This document shows positions 1 through 9,603 of a DNA stretch of 64,000 nucleotides, one piece after another. The first letter of the stretch is position 1, and every line of letters begins with the position of its first letter. The notes under the pieces are model-generated. The model saw only the letters and a list, made by a program, of their open reading frames with translations, had not been told where the DNA came from and made no database searches. The stretch lies in assembly GCF_000169335.1 (NCBI RefSeq), contig NZ_AAXW01000013.1:62001-126000 (forward strand), written 5' to 3'. The position numbers were made by a program, and so were the translations under genes. Origin of the DNA: Crocosphaera chwakensis CCY0110. GTDB taxonomy: Bacteria; Cyanobacteriota; Cyanobacteriia; Cyanobacteriales; Microcystaceae.

Positions 1-1059
1 TAGCACAACTGGTAGATAACCCATTGAGGTAGTAGAATATCATCGTCATCATTGTCGCTGTGGGCATTGTGGTGAAGTGACCAAAGCGAATTGGTCGCCC
101 AAGACCGTCCCAGGACAAGATTTAGGAGTGAAGTTACAGCTTTTCTGGGATGGTTAGGGAATTATGGACATCTACCTTATGAAAAGCAACAAGAGATGTT
201 GTGGGAGTTAGGGCAAATTGAGATAGGTATGGGGACCATCGTAGCCACCAATCAACGAGTAGAAACAGCCATTAATCCGTCGGTTGAACAATTATCCAAG
301 TGGGTCAAAGTAGAACAACCCCCAATTCATGTTGATGAAACACCCTGGCCAGTGAAGGGAGTCAAAGAATGGTTGTGGGTATTTACCAATCAACTTTTCT
401 GCCTGTTTCGGGCTGCTGATACTAGGGGGCGTAAGGAATTAGAAGATCAGTTAGGCCATGAATATGGTGGTGTTTTAAGTAGTGATGATTTGGGAGTTTA
501 CAATGGTTATACTGTTGTTGCTCAACAGAAATGTTTGGCACATTTACGCCGTCACTTTCAGCGATTAATAAAAACTCCAGGTCAATATAACAAAACCATC
601 GGTCAAACTTTTCTCAAATTAATTGATGAAGCTTTCCGTCATTATCGTATTTGGCAAAACGATAAGAATAGGCATGGTTATCAAGTTTGGGCAAGACAAT
701 TCAAAGATAAGATAAAGATAGCCACAGAAGAATGGAAGCCTAAAGCCGGTTATGAAGCCGGAAAACTTTTGCGAAACCTTCGGCAAAAGGCAGAGCAATG
801 GTGGTATTTTCTGGAGCATCCAGAGATCCCCCCTGATAATAATCTTGCTGAAAGATCCTTAAGATTAGCCATCACGAAACGGAAAGTTAGTGGGGGTTCA
901 AGAAGCATGGAACGATTTAAACAAACAGCTAACTTATTGACGGTTATTCAAACTTGTCGTCGTCAAGAACGTTCGGTGATTGATTTTTTCGAGAAGTCAT
1001 TAATAGCCAAAGTCGGTCATCCGAATTGTTTGTTTCCTTCCCTAATTCCTAACTTCTAG
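1..1059 (+). pseudogene. IS66-family transposase, 5'-truncated by the window and frameshifted
   Basis: The long frame from 91 encodes the IS66 transposase catalytic region: HVDETPW near the first catalytic Asp, the AHLRRHF stretch, and the NNLAERSLR segment near the C-terminus. The preceding codons are in other frames. Positions 3-23 read AQLVDNP, 26-about 148 read VEYHRHHCRCGHCGE onward to GQDLGVKLQ, and only then does the 91-frame take over. Two frameshifts (about 23-30 and 140-150) therefore break the gene, and the N-terminus lies outside the window. I could not identify the inverted repeat at the right end. Confident as an IS66 remnant; the frameshifts make it inactive unless they are sequencing errors. 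Confidence 0.85.
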
Positions 1060-1069
1060 ACCTGAATCC

Positions 1070-1981
1070 TTACCTTTCTATATCGAAAGTTTCTTTTTTG
1101 ATAATAGGAAAATTATTGATATCTTGAGATGAATTATACAATAAAGCATCAACAGCAGTTTTCCAAGATTGTAAAAGCTTTAAGTCATGATTATTAATAG
1201 CTAAAATTTCAGGAAAAATAAAATCTAGTTCTTCTTGAGATTGACAATTATTGATTAAATCGATACAGTCTTTTTTTATAATGTCTTCTAATTTATATAG
1301 GCGATCGCTAACAACTTCATAAGCATCTTGTAATTGATAAGTAATAGTAATTGTTTGGTGAATTGCCCATGAGCATTCTTTTCTACGAAGTTCTCCAGGA
1401 ACATTTATATTTTTTAATAGCTCTGTGTTGCTGTAAGTTTTCAACGCATTAATTAACATTGCCCGAACATCAGTAATATTCTTGCTTCTTTGACTGATAT
1501 CAGAAAGTTTGCAAGAATCTTTTAGATAGTCTAAAGCGTGTTGAAATTCATTATAAGCCTGGGATAAAATAGTATGATGATGACTAAATATTATATTTTC
1601 TTCCATCTTTTCGATACGATTAATAATCTCTTTATTCTCAGAACATAAAAATGCTTTAAGATCCAAAAATCCCTCTTTTACTTCTAGTCTTCCTTGTCTA
1701 ACTTCTTCTCTTAATTTTAACAATTGATGTAAATTTACTGCTGATAAAATACCTCCGCTTACAACTCCTACTCCTATTAAGGAAGTGGTTGATTGTAATG
1801 CGAGAACACTTGTTTGTAATATATCCAATTGTTCGGTAAAATTATCTACAGTTGCTGTACTTAATTCATAATTTTCAGTCCCAAAGATTTTAGCAACAAC
1901 TGCGTGACCACAATCTTCTGCTATTACTGTAAATAAAGTTTCTAAAGCAGAGAGACCTAGATTCAAGATTATAGGATTCAT
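1070..1981 (-). CDS. Hypothetical protein with a glycine-rich hydrophobic segment and coiled coil
   Basis: 303 residues, not recognised. A hydrophobic glycine-rich stretch around residues 65-85 (SLIGVGVVSGGILSAV) could be a membrane hairpin or amphipathic insertion segment. It is followed by a charged, probably helical region (LREEVRQGRLEVKEG). The rest looks alpha-helical with no catalytic motif I can name. It is divergent from the interrupted gene at 2052 with only about 70 bp between, so the two may share a promoter region and a function. It lies next to an IS66 fragment in AT-rich DNA, which fits accessory origin. Real-gene confidence rests on length and the divergent arrangement. Confidence 0.55.
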   Translation of the reverse strand: MNPIILNLGLSALETLFTVIAEDCGHAVVAKIFGTENYELSTATVDNFTEQLDILQTSVLALQSTTSLIGVGVVSGGILSAVNLHQLLKLREEVRQGRLEVKEGFLDLKAFLCSENKEIINRIEKMEENIIFSHHHTILSQAYNEFQHALDYLKDSCKLSDISQRSKNITDVRAMLINALKTYSNTELLKNINVPGELRRKECSWAIHQTITITYQLQDAYEVVSDRLYKLEDIIKKDCIDLINNCQSQEELDFIFPEILAINNHDLKLLQSWKTAVDALLYNSSQDINNFPIIKKETFDIER

Positions 1982-2051
1982 AAATTTTTTACTGATATAG
2001 GATAACTATAGATATAATTAAAGTACCCTAATCAAGAAAAGCAATTAACAG

Positions 2052-3089
2052 ATGAACGAAAATTTTGCAAAATTTCAAAAAATCAATCAGTCTGTTGAAC
2101 AATTACTTACTAATCAGTATAATTCTGTTGAGTCAGAAGAAATAAAAGATTCTGCAAAAAAATTAAAACAGTCCATTGAACCTTGTATTAATGAGTTAAA
2201 AGAATCAGCAAACAGACTAATGAGCTTGATTGAAGTATGTACTAAAAATTTAGATCATGCTAAAGATATTTGGGAGAGTAAAGAAAGAATTGTTAATGCT
2301 TCTCAAGAAAGAATATGGATACAAGTAGGAGATTTAACAGGAATCAAATTTAAGTTAAGAACACTAGGTCATGATTCTAAAAGATTAGCAATAGAAAAAG
2401 CAGAAAAATATACAGATAATTGGTTTAATAGTATTAAAATAAAACACTTTATTGATCCTAAAACAAATAAACTTCGGCAAAAAATAGGTTTATGGGATAA
2501 AGATAACTTTAATAATAACATAGGTGATCAATTCGATAACTACGTTTATCAAATTGATCACATTTGCTCTAAATATTTAGAGCAAATTTATTTAGAAGTT
2601 TCTAAAATTAATATAGCCCAATTTTAAAATGATTTTTTATTATTTGATAAACAATATGTTTCTTATTTATATGAAGAATTTGATAATAAAATTGATAAAA
2701 TTAGTTATTTACATAAAAAACCATTTGAGTTATTTCTTTTTAACATTAAAAGACTAAATAATTTACAGACAATTTTTAAAGAGGATGTAAAGAAATGGAA
2801 AAATAGAATAGTCGGAGAAATAAGCTTAGAAGAGGTTGCAGAATTTAAAAGATGGTTATCTATTCAAAGTTCTGAACGTATTACAATAATTTTTGATGAT
2901 CGAATTGATTTTACTACAAGCTTCCTCGAAACAGTTATTCAATTCTATAATAACTTATTAGAAAAACAAAACTGTTATCAACAAGAAAGTGAATATCAAA
3001 AAATTGCAGAAAAAGAATGGATTGAAAAACAAGAAGAAGAATTAAAAATGATTCAAGACAACTGTAAAAAAATTATTGATGAATCATAA
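2052..3089 (+). pseudogene. Coiled-coil protein gene interrupted by an in-frame TAA
   Basis: The ATG at 2052 opens a frame of 191 codons ending at a TAA at 2625-2627. The same frame then stays open for a further 153 codons to a TAA at 3087-3089, with similar composition (Lys/Glu/Asn/Ile-rich, helical; for example SLEEVAEFKRWLSIQ). Without the internal stop the protein would be 345 residues and largely coiled coil. No family recognised. The stop could be a nonsense mutation (CAA, GAA or AAA to TAA is one change), a sequencing error, or separation into two genes; no good start codon or ribosome site is obvious just after it. Divergent from the 1070-1981 gene. Confidence 0.6.
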
Positions 3090-3105
3090 CTTAAGCCATT
3101 TTTAA

Positions 3106-3185
3106 TTACAAAGCTTTATCAGGATCAATTTCTAACTCTTTTAAATTAGCTGTTAAGTGTTCAATTTTTTGCTGTACTGGAAATT
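3106..3185 (-). pseudogene. Possible C-terminal remnant of a Uma2-type (DUF820) gene
   Basis: On the minus strand about 25 codons read VQQKIEHLTANLKELEIDPDKAL followed by a stop, in two parts VQQKIEHLTANL and KELEIDPDKAL. A C-terminal coiled coil ending in a LGIDPD-like motif is typical of cyanobacterial Uma2 family proteins. There is no upstream coding continuation, so if real it is a fossil tail. Short, so only moderately supported. Confidence 0.35.
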
Positions 3186-3344
3186 TTATGTTATTTTACT
3201 TCATATTTATTTACAAAAATAATCTTTAAAGGTATTTCTTAAGACTGATGCAACTGTGATAAATAATAACTATCATACAAATATAATTGATTAAAAAAAT
3301 TATAGTCAGTTATTGTTTATAGAAAAATTATTTTTTACAAAGTC

Positions 3345-4106
3345 ATGTCTAGTTATTTAAAAGAAAAAATCACTACAGCTCTTGAAGAAGCAAAAAAAGA
3401 AGAAAAAACTTCTCCTGAAAATGTCAAAGAAATTGTGAAATCAACAATTTCTCAAGCAAATTTAGAAGTCAAAGAAGATTCTCAAAAAATTCGTTCTTTG
3501 GTTCAAGACATAGTTTCGGCTGTCATTGAAAATTCCCAAAATAAGGGAGAGGATATCAAGGAAGAAATGACCGCAACGGTTGAAGGAATTATTGAAAGCA
3601 TAAGTAATTCTAAACGTCAGAATATTTCTAAAAATCAACAAGAAGTTAAACAGCTAGAGTCCAAAATAGCCCAAGAAGAAAAAGAACTGGAAAATAACAT
3701 TGAGATGGTACTCAATGAAGTTAATGAAACAGGAAAAAATCACTCAAGCAACATCCAAGAAACAATAGAATCATCTATCAAGTCCATCCAAGATAGTGAA
3801 GAATTTGCTCTGATGAAAAGGCGTTATGCACAACTAAAAGCGAAATTAGCTGTTATTAGAGCTAACTTAGTTAGCCGTTATAGTGAACAGTTTGAAGATG
3901 TAAAACCCTATTTAGACGAGGCTAAGTCCTGGTATCAGCAAAGCCAAACAGAACCTGAATTATTCAACGAAAACATAACGGAGCAGCAGAAAAAGCTAGA
4001 AACTAAAATAGAAGAATCTGCCCGTACCCTGGCTCAAAAAGAGCGACATATTAAACAAGTTTTACGGGAATTATGGCAATCTTTTTCCGCCGAAAAATCT
4101 GATTAA
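3345..4106 (+). CDS. Hypothetical coiled-coil protein
   Basis: 253 residues, highly charged, almost entirely predicted helix with repeated Glu/Lys heptads and Ser/Gln-rich turns. No signal peptide, membrane segment or enzyme motif. A conserved-looking middle block (residues about 155-185, EFALMKRRYAQLKAKLAVIRANLVS begins at position 3806) precedes a second coiled coil. Its composition resembles structural or phasin-like coiled-coil proteins, but no function can be assigned. The stop is followed immediately by a palindrome shared with the convergent metallophosphatase gene. It may belong with the other coiled-coil gene upstream (2052). Confidence 0.6.
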   Translation: MSSYLKEKITTALEEAKKEEKTSPENVKEIVKSTISQANLEVKEDSQKIRSLVQDIVSAVIENSQNKGEDIKEEMTATVEGIIESISNSKRQNISKNQQEVKQLESKIAQEEKELENNIEMVLNEVNETGKNHSSNIQETIESSIKSIQDSEEFALMKRRYAQLKAKLAVIRANLVSRYSEQFEDVKPYLDEAKSWYQQSQTEPELFNENITEQQKKLETKIEESARTLAQKERHIKQVLRELWQSFSAEKSD

Positions 4107-4113
4107 AAATGAA

Positions 4114-4133
4114 CAATGAATAATTATTCATTG
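4114..4133. terminator. Perfect 20-bp palindrome between convergent genes
   Basis: CAATGAATAATTATTCATTG is self-complementary and sits between the convergent stops at 4106 and 4124, overlapping the end of the minus-strand gene. It probably acts as a bidirectional transcription terminator, although there is no long T-run. Confidence 0.4.
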
Positions 4134-5686
4134 ATAACGATTGGTTCTAGTTGGTAATTATGCCATTGGTGTTGATAGAGTTCAGCAATATGATAATGAA
4201 TAACGTATTGTGGAGGCTGACCTGCTTTAACTTCAATCTTTAGAAAAGAATATGGCCGTTTTTTATGAGAACCATGGCCATTACGACCAATAAATTTTAA
4301 AGAGCGAGCCACTTTATTTTCCAAACCTTGTTCGTCAGTTTCTTTGAGAATAGAACCTTCCCTGCGTTGACGGCGAAGACTGTGCCCACTACCCCCACAA
4401 ACGAGCCAATGAATAAAAGAATCAGCTTGTTGTGTATTTTCAGTATAAAGATGTTCTAAACAGTGAGCATGGCCTGATAAAACTAAATCCACAATGCCAC
4501 TGCCTTGGGGAATCTTGCCGATAATTTGAGCAACCTCATTAAAAACATAGCGTAGACGATGACGCACTGCCAGGGTTTGTCCTTGGTTCCACTTGGTCTT
4601 TTCTGTCACATAGGGTGGATGATGCAAATAGATAATTCGTCCTCGAATTTCAGGATTTTGCCAAGACTTGATCAATTGGTCTCTGAGCCAATGAAGTTGT
4701 TCAAAATCAATGCTGACTTGGTGTTTATCGAGCCTTTTATTGATATCTAATTGTTCTTCTTCAATTTGGTTGATTTGTCCCTCTTTATCATCTAAAATTT
4801 CTGCTTCTTCTGTGTTTTCAGGATTAAGAGATTGCATTTCTGTTAGAATTTTTTCTTTTCGTGTTTCTAGTTCTTTACGTCGTTTCACCAGTGAATGGCG
4901 CATCAGTTCCCCCGCTTTCGTATCGGGTAAAGGAGAGGGTGCATTAAAGGTATTAGAATCAAGGGCAAAAAAGTCGATGCCACCGTAAGAAAAAGTATAG
5001 TAACGATTTGGCAGACGAGTAAACTGTCCAGGTTGATAGGATAGACAACGATTACCATCAGTTGTTAGAAGATAGTGTTTATCTAAATGTTTGGCTAAAG
5101 AATGAGAGGACTTAATGTCAGCTAAATAATCTAAAAAAGCCCTACTGTAAGCTTGTCCTTTAAAAGAACCGTGCCAACCCACATCAAAATCAAATTTAAT
5201 CGGTAATAGACGACGGACTCCCCAAGTGAGTTGAGAAAGGACTCCATAGACTAAGGGAAGATCATAATAATCGTGGTTACCGAGAACAGGCAAGAAGGGC
5301 AATTTAAAGATTAACTCATCATAGGCAATTTTTTTAGGAGATTCACCACCTACTAAATATTCTTTGTAAGGCTTAATAAAGTTTTTGTAGTAATATTCTT
5401 TTGAACCAACTTGATAAACGACATCTCCTGTATGAAGAATAAAATTAGCTGACTGTTTCAGCATCAATTCAGCAATTTGTCTTTGAGGATGATTGTCATA
5501 ATGCTGTCCACAACCGCTATCACCAATCACTAAAAATGAAAAGTCTGGATTATTTCTATTACTGTCTTCAATTAAAAGTTTTGTTTGGTCAATGGCACGT
5601 TCTTTGATTGCCGATTCTTGCCATCGAACTCTCTGCTTCATTTCGTTAATCTTAACCGAAATTGAGGGATCTTTAACGAATTGCAT
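4124..5686 (-). CDS. Calcineurin-like metallophosphoesterase with coiled-coil insert
   Basis: 520 residues with the dimetal phosphoesterase motifs in order: GDSGCGQ (about residue 54), GDVVY (about 86), GNHDYYD (about 138), HHPPY (about 356) and SGHAHCLEHL (about 405). These supply the usual Asp/His/Asn metal ligands. Between the GNHD and HHPP motifs there is a charged coiled-coil insert (about residues 265-320, RRKELETRKEK onward) that is unusual for the family and may mediate oligomerisation. No signal peptide, so probably cytoplasmic. The substrate cannot be inferred. Convergent with the coiled-coil gene at 3345. Confidence 0.85.
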   Translation of the reverse strand: MQFVKDPSISVKINEMKQRVRWQESAIKERAIDQTKLLIEDSNRNNPDFSFLVIGDSGCGQHYDNHPQRQIAELMLKQSANFILHTGDVVYQVGSKEYYYKNFIKPYKEYLVGGESPKKIAYDELIFKLPFLPVLGNHDYYDLPLVYGVLSQLTWGVRRLLPIKFDFDVGWHGSFKGQAYSRAFLDYLADIKSSHSLAKHLDKHYLLTTDGNRCLSYQPGQFTRLPNRYYTFSYGGIDFFALDSNTFNAPSPLPDTKAGELMRHSLVKRRKELETRKEKILTEMQSLNPENTEEAEILDDKEGQINQIEEEQLDINKRLDKHQVSIDFEQLHWLRDQLIKSWQNPEIRGRIIYLHHPPYVTEKTKWNQGQTLAVRHRLRYVFNEVAQIIGKIPQGSGIVDLVLSGHAHCLEHLYTENTQQADSFIHWLVCGGSGHSLRRQRREGSILKETDEQGLENKVARSLKFIGRNGHGSHKKRPYSFLKIEVKAGQPPQYVIHYHIAELYQHQWHNYQLEPIVINE

Positions 5687-5951
5687 ATAACAGCTTCCTA
5701 AAACAAGGTGTAGGATTTATTGTGGATGAGTCGAGTATATTCTCATAACCAATCAAGTTATCAAACCCCTCTTATTGTTTCGATGAGGCAAGATTACTCT
5801 TAACTTAAAAGATATCAACTTTTACATAAGATATCAACTTTTAATACTATCTCATGAAAAAAATTTTAGGAGTCTATATATATTAAAAAGATTACTAAAA
5901 AATAAGGTATTATCTAATCCTTGGATAAAACGATACATACTATTCTTTAAA

Positions 5952-6047
5952 ATGAGAATGGCTGTGGAAACACTCACAATAGGGATCATCGTCACTATAA
6001 TAGGTAAGCTAGAATACCCAAACAGCGATCGCTATATCTCAACATGA
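5952..6047 (+). CDS. Candidate 31-residue leader peptide overlapping the PBP1 start
   Basis: An ATG at 5952 opens a 31-codon frame with a hydrophobic core (TLTIGIIVTIIGKL) whose TGA (6045-6047) overlaps the ATG of the following penicillin-binding protein gene in an ATGA junction. This 4-base overlap is typical of translational coupling. There is no strong Shine-Dalgarno site and the peptide is too short to recognise, so it may be chance. Confidence 0.3.
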   Translation: MRMAVETLTIGIIVTIIGKLEYPNSDRYIST

Positions 6048-8266
6048 GTCAACAGCAACCCCTCAGCCAAGTATTAACCCAAGCCGTCCAAAACTTGGTT
6101 AAATCAAACCCCAAAACAAAAGTATTAAAAAAAGGGGTAAAAATCCCAGAAATAAGGGTCAAAGAAAGCCCAAAAGATAAAGTAATCACCTATGCTTTGA
6201 TTGGCGATCGCTACATAATGGGTCGGAGTTCGAGACACACAGACATCAAAATACTTAACCCCATTGTTAGTCAAGTCCATTGTTCTTTGCATCGAGATCA
6301 AAAAAACCCTCGTCACTTCATTATCAAAGATGAAAATTCTACCAATGGGATCTATCTAGGAAAACGACGGGTTAAAAATTTATCCCTCCGTCATGGAGAC
6401 ACTATTACGTTTGGCCCCCCCGAATTAAATGATATTGCTACGTTAACCTACCATAATCCACCCCCAAAATGGATGCAGTGGCTACAGTACAGTTTTTATG
6501 GCACCGGATCACTGATTACCCTATTAATTGCCTGGTTATTGTGGGAAACTAGCAAAGTTAACGTCCATCCCTTACCTTCTGGAGTGAGTGGCCCAGTTGT
6601 CGTTTACGCTAGGGATAGAGAAACTCCTCTCAGTCCTCTTAGTGACGATCCTCACCATGAAATTGAGCGTCTAAAGGACTTTTCTCCTCATTTGAGTAAA
6701 GCTGTCATCGCTTCCGAAGATAGTCGCTTCTACTGGCATTTTGGCGTTGATCCTTACGGAATTTTAAGGGCGGTAATAGTCAATTTTAAAGATGATGGTA
6801 TTCGTCAAGGGGCCAGTACCCTCACTCAACAACTCGCCCGTAGTTTATTCCCAGAAGTGGGACGGGAAAACACCGCACAACGTAAAATCAGAGAGATTAT
6901 TGTCGCTTTAAAATTAGAAGCGGTTTATAGTAAAGATTTTCTGCTCAAAACTTACCTTAACCGTGTTTATTTAGGTGTCGGTAACTATGGGTTTGAAGAT
7001 GCGGCTCAATTCTATTTTGATAAGTCGGCCACTGAACTTGATATTGCCCAAGCAGCAACCTTAGTGGCGATGTTACCAGCCCCGAACTTATATAACCCCG
7101 TACAAGATTATGACACTTCGGTACAGTTGAGAAATCGGGTCATTGATCGCATGGCAACCTTGAGAATGATCTCCCCTGAAGAAGCAGCCCGGGCCAGGCG
7201 ATCGCGTATTAACATCAGTCCCGAAGCCAGAAAAGCTTTAGCCAACAGTAAAGCGCCCTATTTCTACGCCCATGTTTTCCAAGAGTTACGCCAATTATTA
7301 GGGACAGAAATTGCTAAAGAGGGTAACTTTATTGTAGAAACTGGACTCGATTTAAACAGACAAGCATTAGCCGAAAAAAAGTTACAAGAAGCGGTTAAAA
7401 CCCAAGGGGCAACCTACGGCTTTTCTAACGGGGCCATGGTGACGTTAGATACTCGTACCGGGGAGATATTAGCCCTTGTGGGAGGTACAGACTACAAACA
7501 AAGTCAGTTTAACCGTGTCACCCAAGCCAAACGACAACCCGGATCAACCTTTAAACTGTTTGCCTACGCTGCGGCCCTAGAAAAAGGAATTTCTCCCGGA
7601 AAATCCTATAGTTGCGGTGGCATTAGATGGCAAGGCCAAGCCTATAAACCCTGTGAACGCAGTAGTGGGGCAACGGATATGTATGGAGGGATGGCACAGT
7701 CGGAGAATACCATCGCCTTACAAGTAGCCAGAGAAGCCGGGTTAAACCGTGTGGTCGATGTTGCCCAACGGTTAGGAATTCAATCGGAATTACAAGCCGT
7801 TCCAGGGCTAGTTTTAGGGCAGAGTGAGGTCAGTGTTTTAGAAATGACGGGGGCCTATGCTGCGGTGGCTAACGACGGTTTATGGCAGCGTCCCCATGCC
7901 ATTCGTCGCATTTTAGACGGGGGGGACTGTACTAATAATGAGGACTGGCGCACCTGTCGAGAAATTTATAATTTTCAGACCGATAATAGTGCTAGACAAC
8001 AGGCCATCTCTCCCCAAGTTGCCCAAACCATGACCAGTATGTTGCGAGGTGTTATCAGTAACGGAACCGGACGCGCTGCCAGTGTTGGGTTAGGGGAAGC
8101 AGGAAAAACTGGCACCACCGATCGCGCGGTAGACCTTTGGTTTATCGGCTATATTCCCCGTAATAATTTAGCTACAGGGGTTTGGTTGGGGAATGACGAT
8201 AATTCAGCTACAAAAGGCAGTAGTGGTCAAGCGGCGGCCCTTTGGGGAAACTATCATCGTCCTTAG
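6044..8266 (+). CDS. Class A penicillin-binding protein with N-terminal FHA domain
   Basis: 740 residues. An FHA phosphothreonine-binding domain occupies about residues 45-125 (GRSSRHTDI, STNGIYLG). One membrane anchor follows near 150-168, then the GT51 glycosyltransferase (EDSRFYWHFG, QGASTLTQQLARSLF). The transpeptidase carries all three penicillin-binding motifs: GSTFKLF (active Ser), SEN and KTGTT. It polymerises and cross-links peptidoglycan in the periplasm, while the FHA part faces the cytoplasm and could tie activity to Ser/Thr kinase signalling. FHA-PBP1 fusions are known in cyanobacteria. The C-terminus stops soon after ALWGNY, so there is little tail. The start is supported by the FHA alignment and the ATGA overlap. 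Confidence 0.93.
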   Translation: MSQQQPLSQVLTQAVQNLVKSNPKTKVLKKGVKIPEIRVKESPKDKVITYALIGDRYIMGRSSRHTDIKILNPIVSQVHCSLHRDQKNPRHFIIKDENSTNGIYLGKRRVKNLSLRHGDTITFGPPELNDIATLTYHNPPPKWMQWLQYSFYGTGSLITLLIAWLLWETSKVNVHPLPSGVSGPVVVYARDRETPLSPLSDDPHHEIERLKDFSPHLSKAVIASEDSRFYWHFGVDPYGILRAVIVNFKDDGIRQGASTLTQQLARSLFPEVGRENTAQRKIREIIVALKLEAVYSKDFLLKTYLNRVYLGVGNYGFEDAAQFYFDKSATELDIAQAATLVAMLPAPNLYNPVQDYDTSVQLRNRVIDRMATLRMISPEEAARARRSRINISPEARKALANSKAPYFYAHVFQELRQLLGTEIAKEGNFIVETGLDLNRQALAEKKLQEAVKTQGATYGFSNGAMVTLDTRTGEILALVGGTDYKQSQFNRVTQAKRQPGSTFKLFAYAAALEKGISPGKSYSCGGIRWQGQAYKPCERSSGATDMYGGMAQSENTIALQVAREAGLNRVVDVAQRLGIQSELQAVPGLVLGQSEVSVLEMTGAYAAVANDGLWQRPHAIRRILDGGDCTNNEDWRTCREIYNFQTDNSARQQAISPQVAQTMTSMLRGVISNGTGRAASVGLGEAGKTGTTDRAVDLWFIGYIPRNNLATGVWLGNDDNSATKGSSGQAAALWGNYHRP

Positions 8267-8274
8267 TGATTTGA

Positions 8275-8310
8275 GTTCGGGGTTAGGAGTTCGGAGGTCG
8301 GAGTTAGATC
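8275..8310 (+). repeat. Short tandem degenerate repeat (GGAGTTCGG-like)
   Basis: Immediately after the PBP stop the DNA reads as overlapping variants of GGAGTTCGG/GGAGGTCGG. This resembles the short tandemly repeated (STRR) sequences common between cyanobacterial genes. No coding function. Confidence 0.5.
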
Positions 8311-8428
8311 ATATACAAGGAAATAATGGGTATTCTATTGTTAGCCTTTGAGCTTATCGCGAATTCACGTTAAGTTACAAATCATTCAATTTTATTTTTT
8401 ATGATATTGTAATTATTTTCTTAAAATT

Positions 8429-9184
8429 ATGAGTGTTTCTTCATCAATTTCAATAGTTTTATATACGTCTGGTTTAACTTTTTATCTTGTCTGGGGTTAT
8501 ACCCTAATTCCTAAATTCTATCAGGCAATTTTTAACAAAACATTTGGTTTTAAAAATGTTTTTCTGCTTATTGGTTACTTATTACCTTTCGTTTTAATTG
8601 ATTATTTTCTATCCAATTATCCAGAGCAATATACCTTCATATCCATTTATTTAAGCATGGGAATAATATCTTGGTTGACTTTGTTTTCAAATATAAAATA
8701 TAAAAATAACTTAGGTGAATTATTATTTACTTCTTGTTGCATACAAAGAAAACTTTATTTCACCATTCCATTAACATTGATCTATTTATGGGTGATTTAT
8801 AAATATGTACTTGTTTTCTTTCAAGGATCTGAATCAGCCTTTGCACCAGAAATATTTGGAACACAAATCAATCCCTATTTATATTCTATTTGTCAACTTT
8901 TCCTTCTTCTGTCCATAATGATTAACTTCTATGTAACTAGCTGGAATAAACTAGAAATTAGAAGTAAAGGTATTTGCTATTTTTCTGCAATTGTCTGGCA
9001 AGATATTGTCGGTTACGATTGGTCAGAAGAAAAAAATAATCTATTAATTATTAAACATCTTAATGGCGATAAAAAAGAAATATAATCAAAAATAAGGATA
9101 CATCCAGAAGAAAAAGAAGAAATTAATAGTATTTTTTATGAGAAATCGCAACTATTACTGACATCTTACACCAGTACAAGATAA
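8429..9184 (+). pseudogene. Membrane protein, DUF5673-like, interrupted by an in-frame TAA
   Basis: Frame one is 218 codons with about five hydrophobic segments, then a soluble tail beginning RSKGICYFSAIVWQDI. The segment SKGI..F...V.W..I..YDW...NNLLI resembles the C-terminal domain of DUF5673-type proteins. That domain normally continues with a basic strand and a PPE(K/H)-like motif. Exactly this continues in frame after the TAA at 9083-9085: KIRIHPEEKEEINSIFYEK, ending at the TAA 9182-9184. The gene therefore looks intact apart from one nonsense codon. Family assignment is from recalled pattern only; function unknown. Confidence 0.55.
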
Positions 9185-9242
9185 CTTAATAGCTAAAAAG
9201 AAGACAGTCAATTCTCAAGCAGTTAGCCTTAAAATAAAATAC

Positions 9243-9311
9243 TTTTGCCTCTTGCCTCTTGCCTTTTGCCTATCCTCACTAGCTGATTTTATCGAAGGTG
9301 CAAGATATGAG
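9243..9311 (+). repeat. Dispersed repeat, copy A
   Basis: The stretch CTTTTGCCTCTTGCC...ATTTTATCGAAGGTGCAAGATATGAG reappears, inverted and slightly diverged, at 11955-12016. The shared core includes TTATCGAAGGT(G/A)CAAGATATGAG plus the flanking TTGCCTTTTGC run. A 75-codon open frame over this copy is probably accidental. Confidence 0.6.
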
Positions 9312-9427
9312 TATTACCTAATAGTTAAATTAAGTGCAAAAAAGATTATAACTTTAGCCGTCGATGCGATCGCAAATATCAAGGAAACGTTTCAACTTCA
9401 AGACGGAGTAATTTCTTATATTGTTTT

Positions 9428-9452
9428 GTTGGGTTTCGTTCCTCTACCCAAC
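9428..9452. repeat. GTTGGGT...ACCCAAC hairpin repeat
   Basis: GTTGGGT (9428-9434) and ACCCAAC (9446-9452) form a 7-bp stem around TTCGTTCCTCT. Hairpins of this form (GTTGGGTTTCGTTCC) are, from memory, common interspersed repeats in cyanobacterial genomes. The rest of 9185-9603 contains no convincing gene. Confidence 0.5.
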
Positions 9453-9603
9453 CTACAAGATCAGCGATCGTACTGGTAATTAATAGACAAACGAGATATT
9501 ACGATTCAATCCGTTTTATTACGTTTTGCTGCTCACTCTTGGCAACAATAATAAAGCCTCCTACTGTATCACGAAAAACTTTTGCAAGAGGCTTATTGAA
9601 ATT

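Noticed and set aside
9252..9479. 75-codon frame over the dispersed repeat and GTTGGGT hairpin
   Set aside because: It consists of intergenic repeats and has no recognisable domain or start context.
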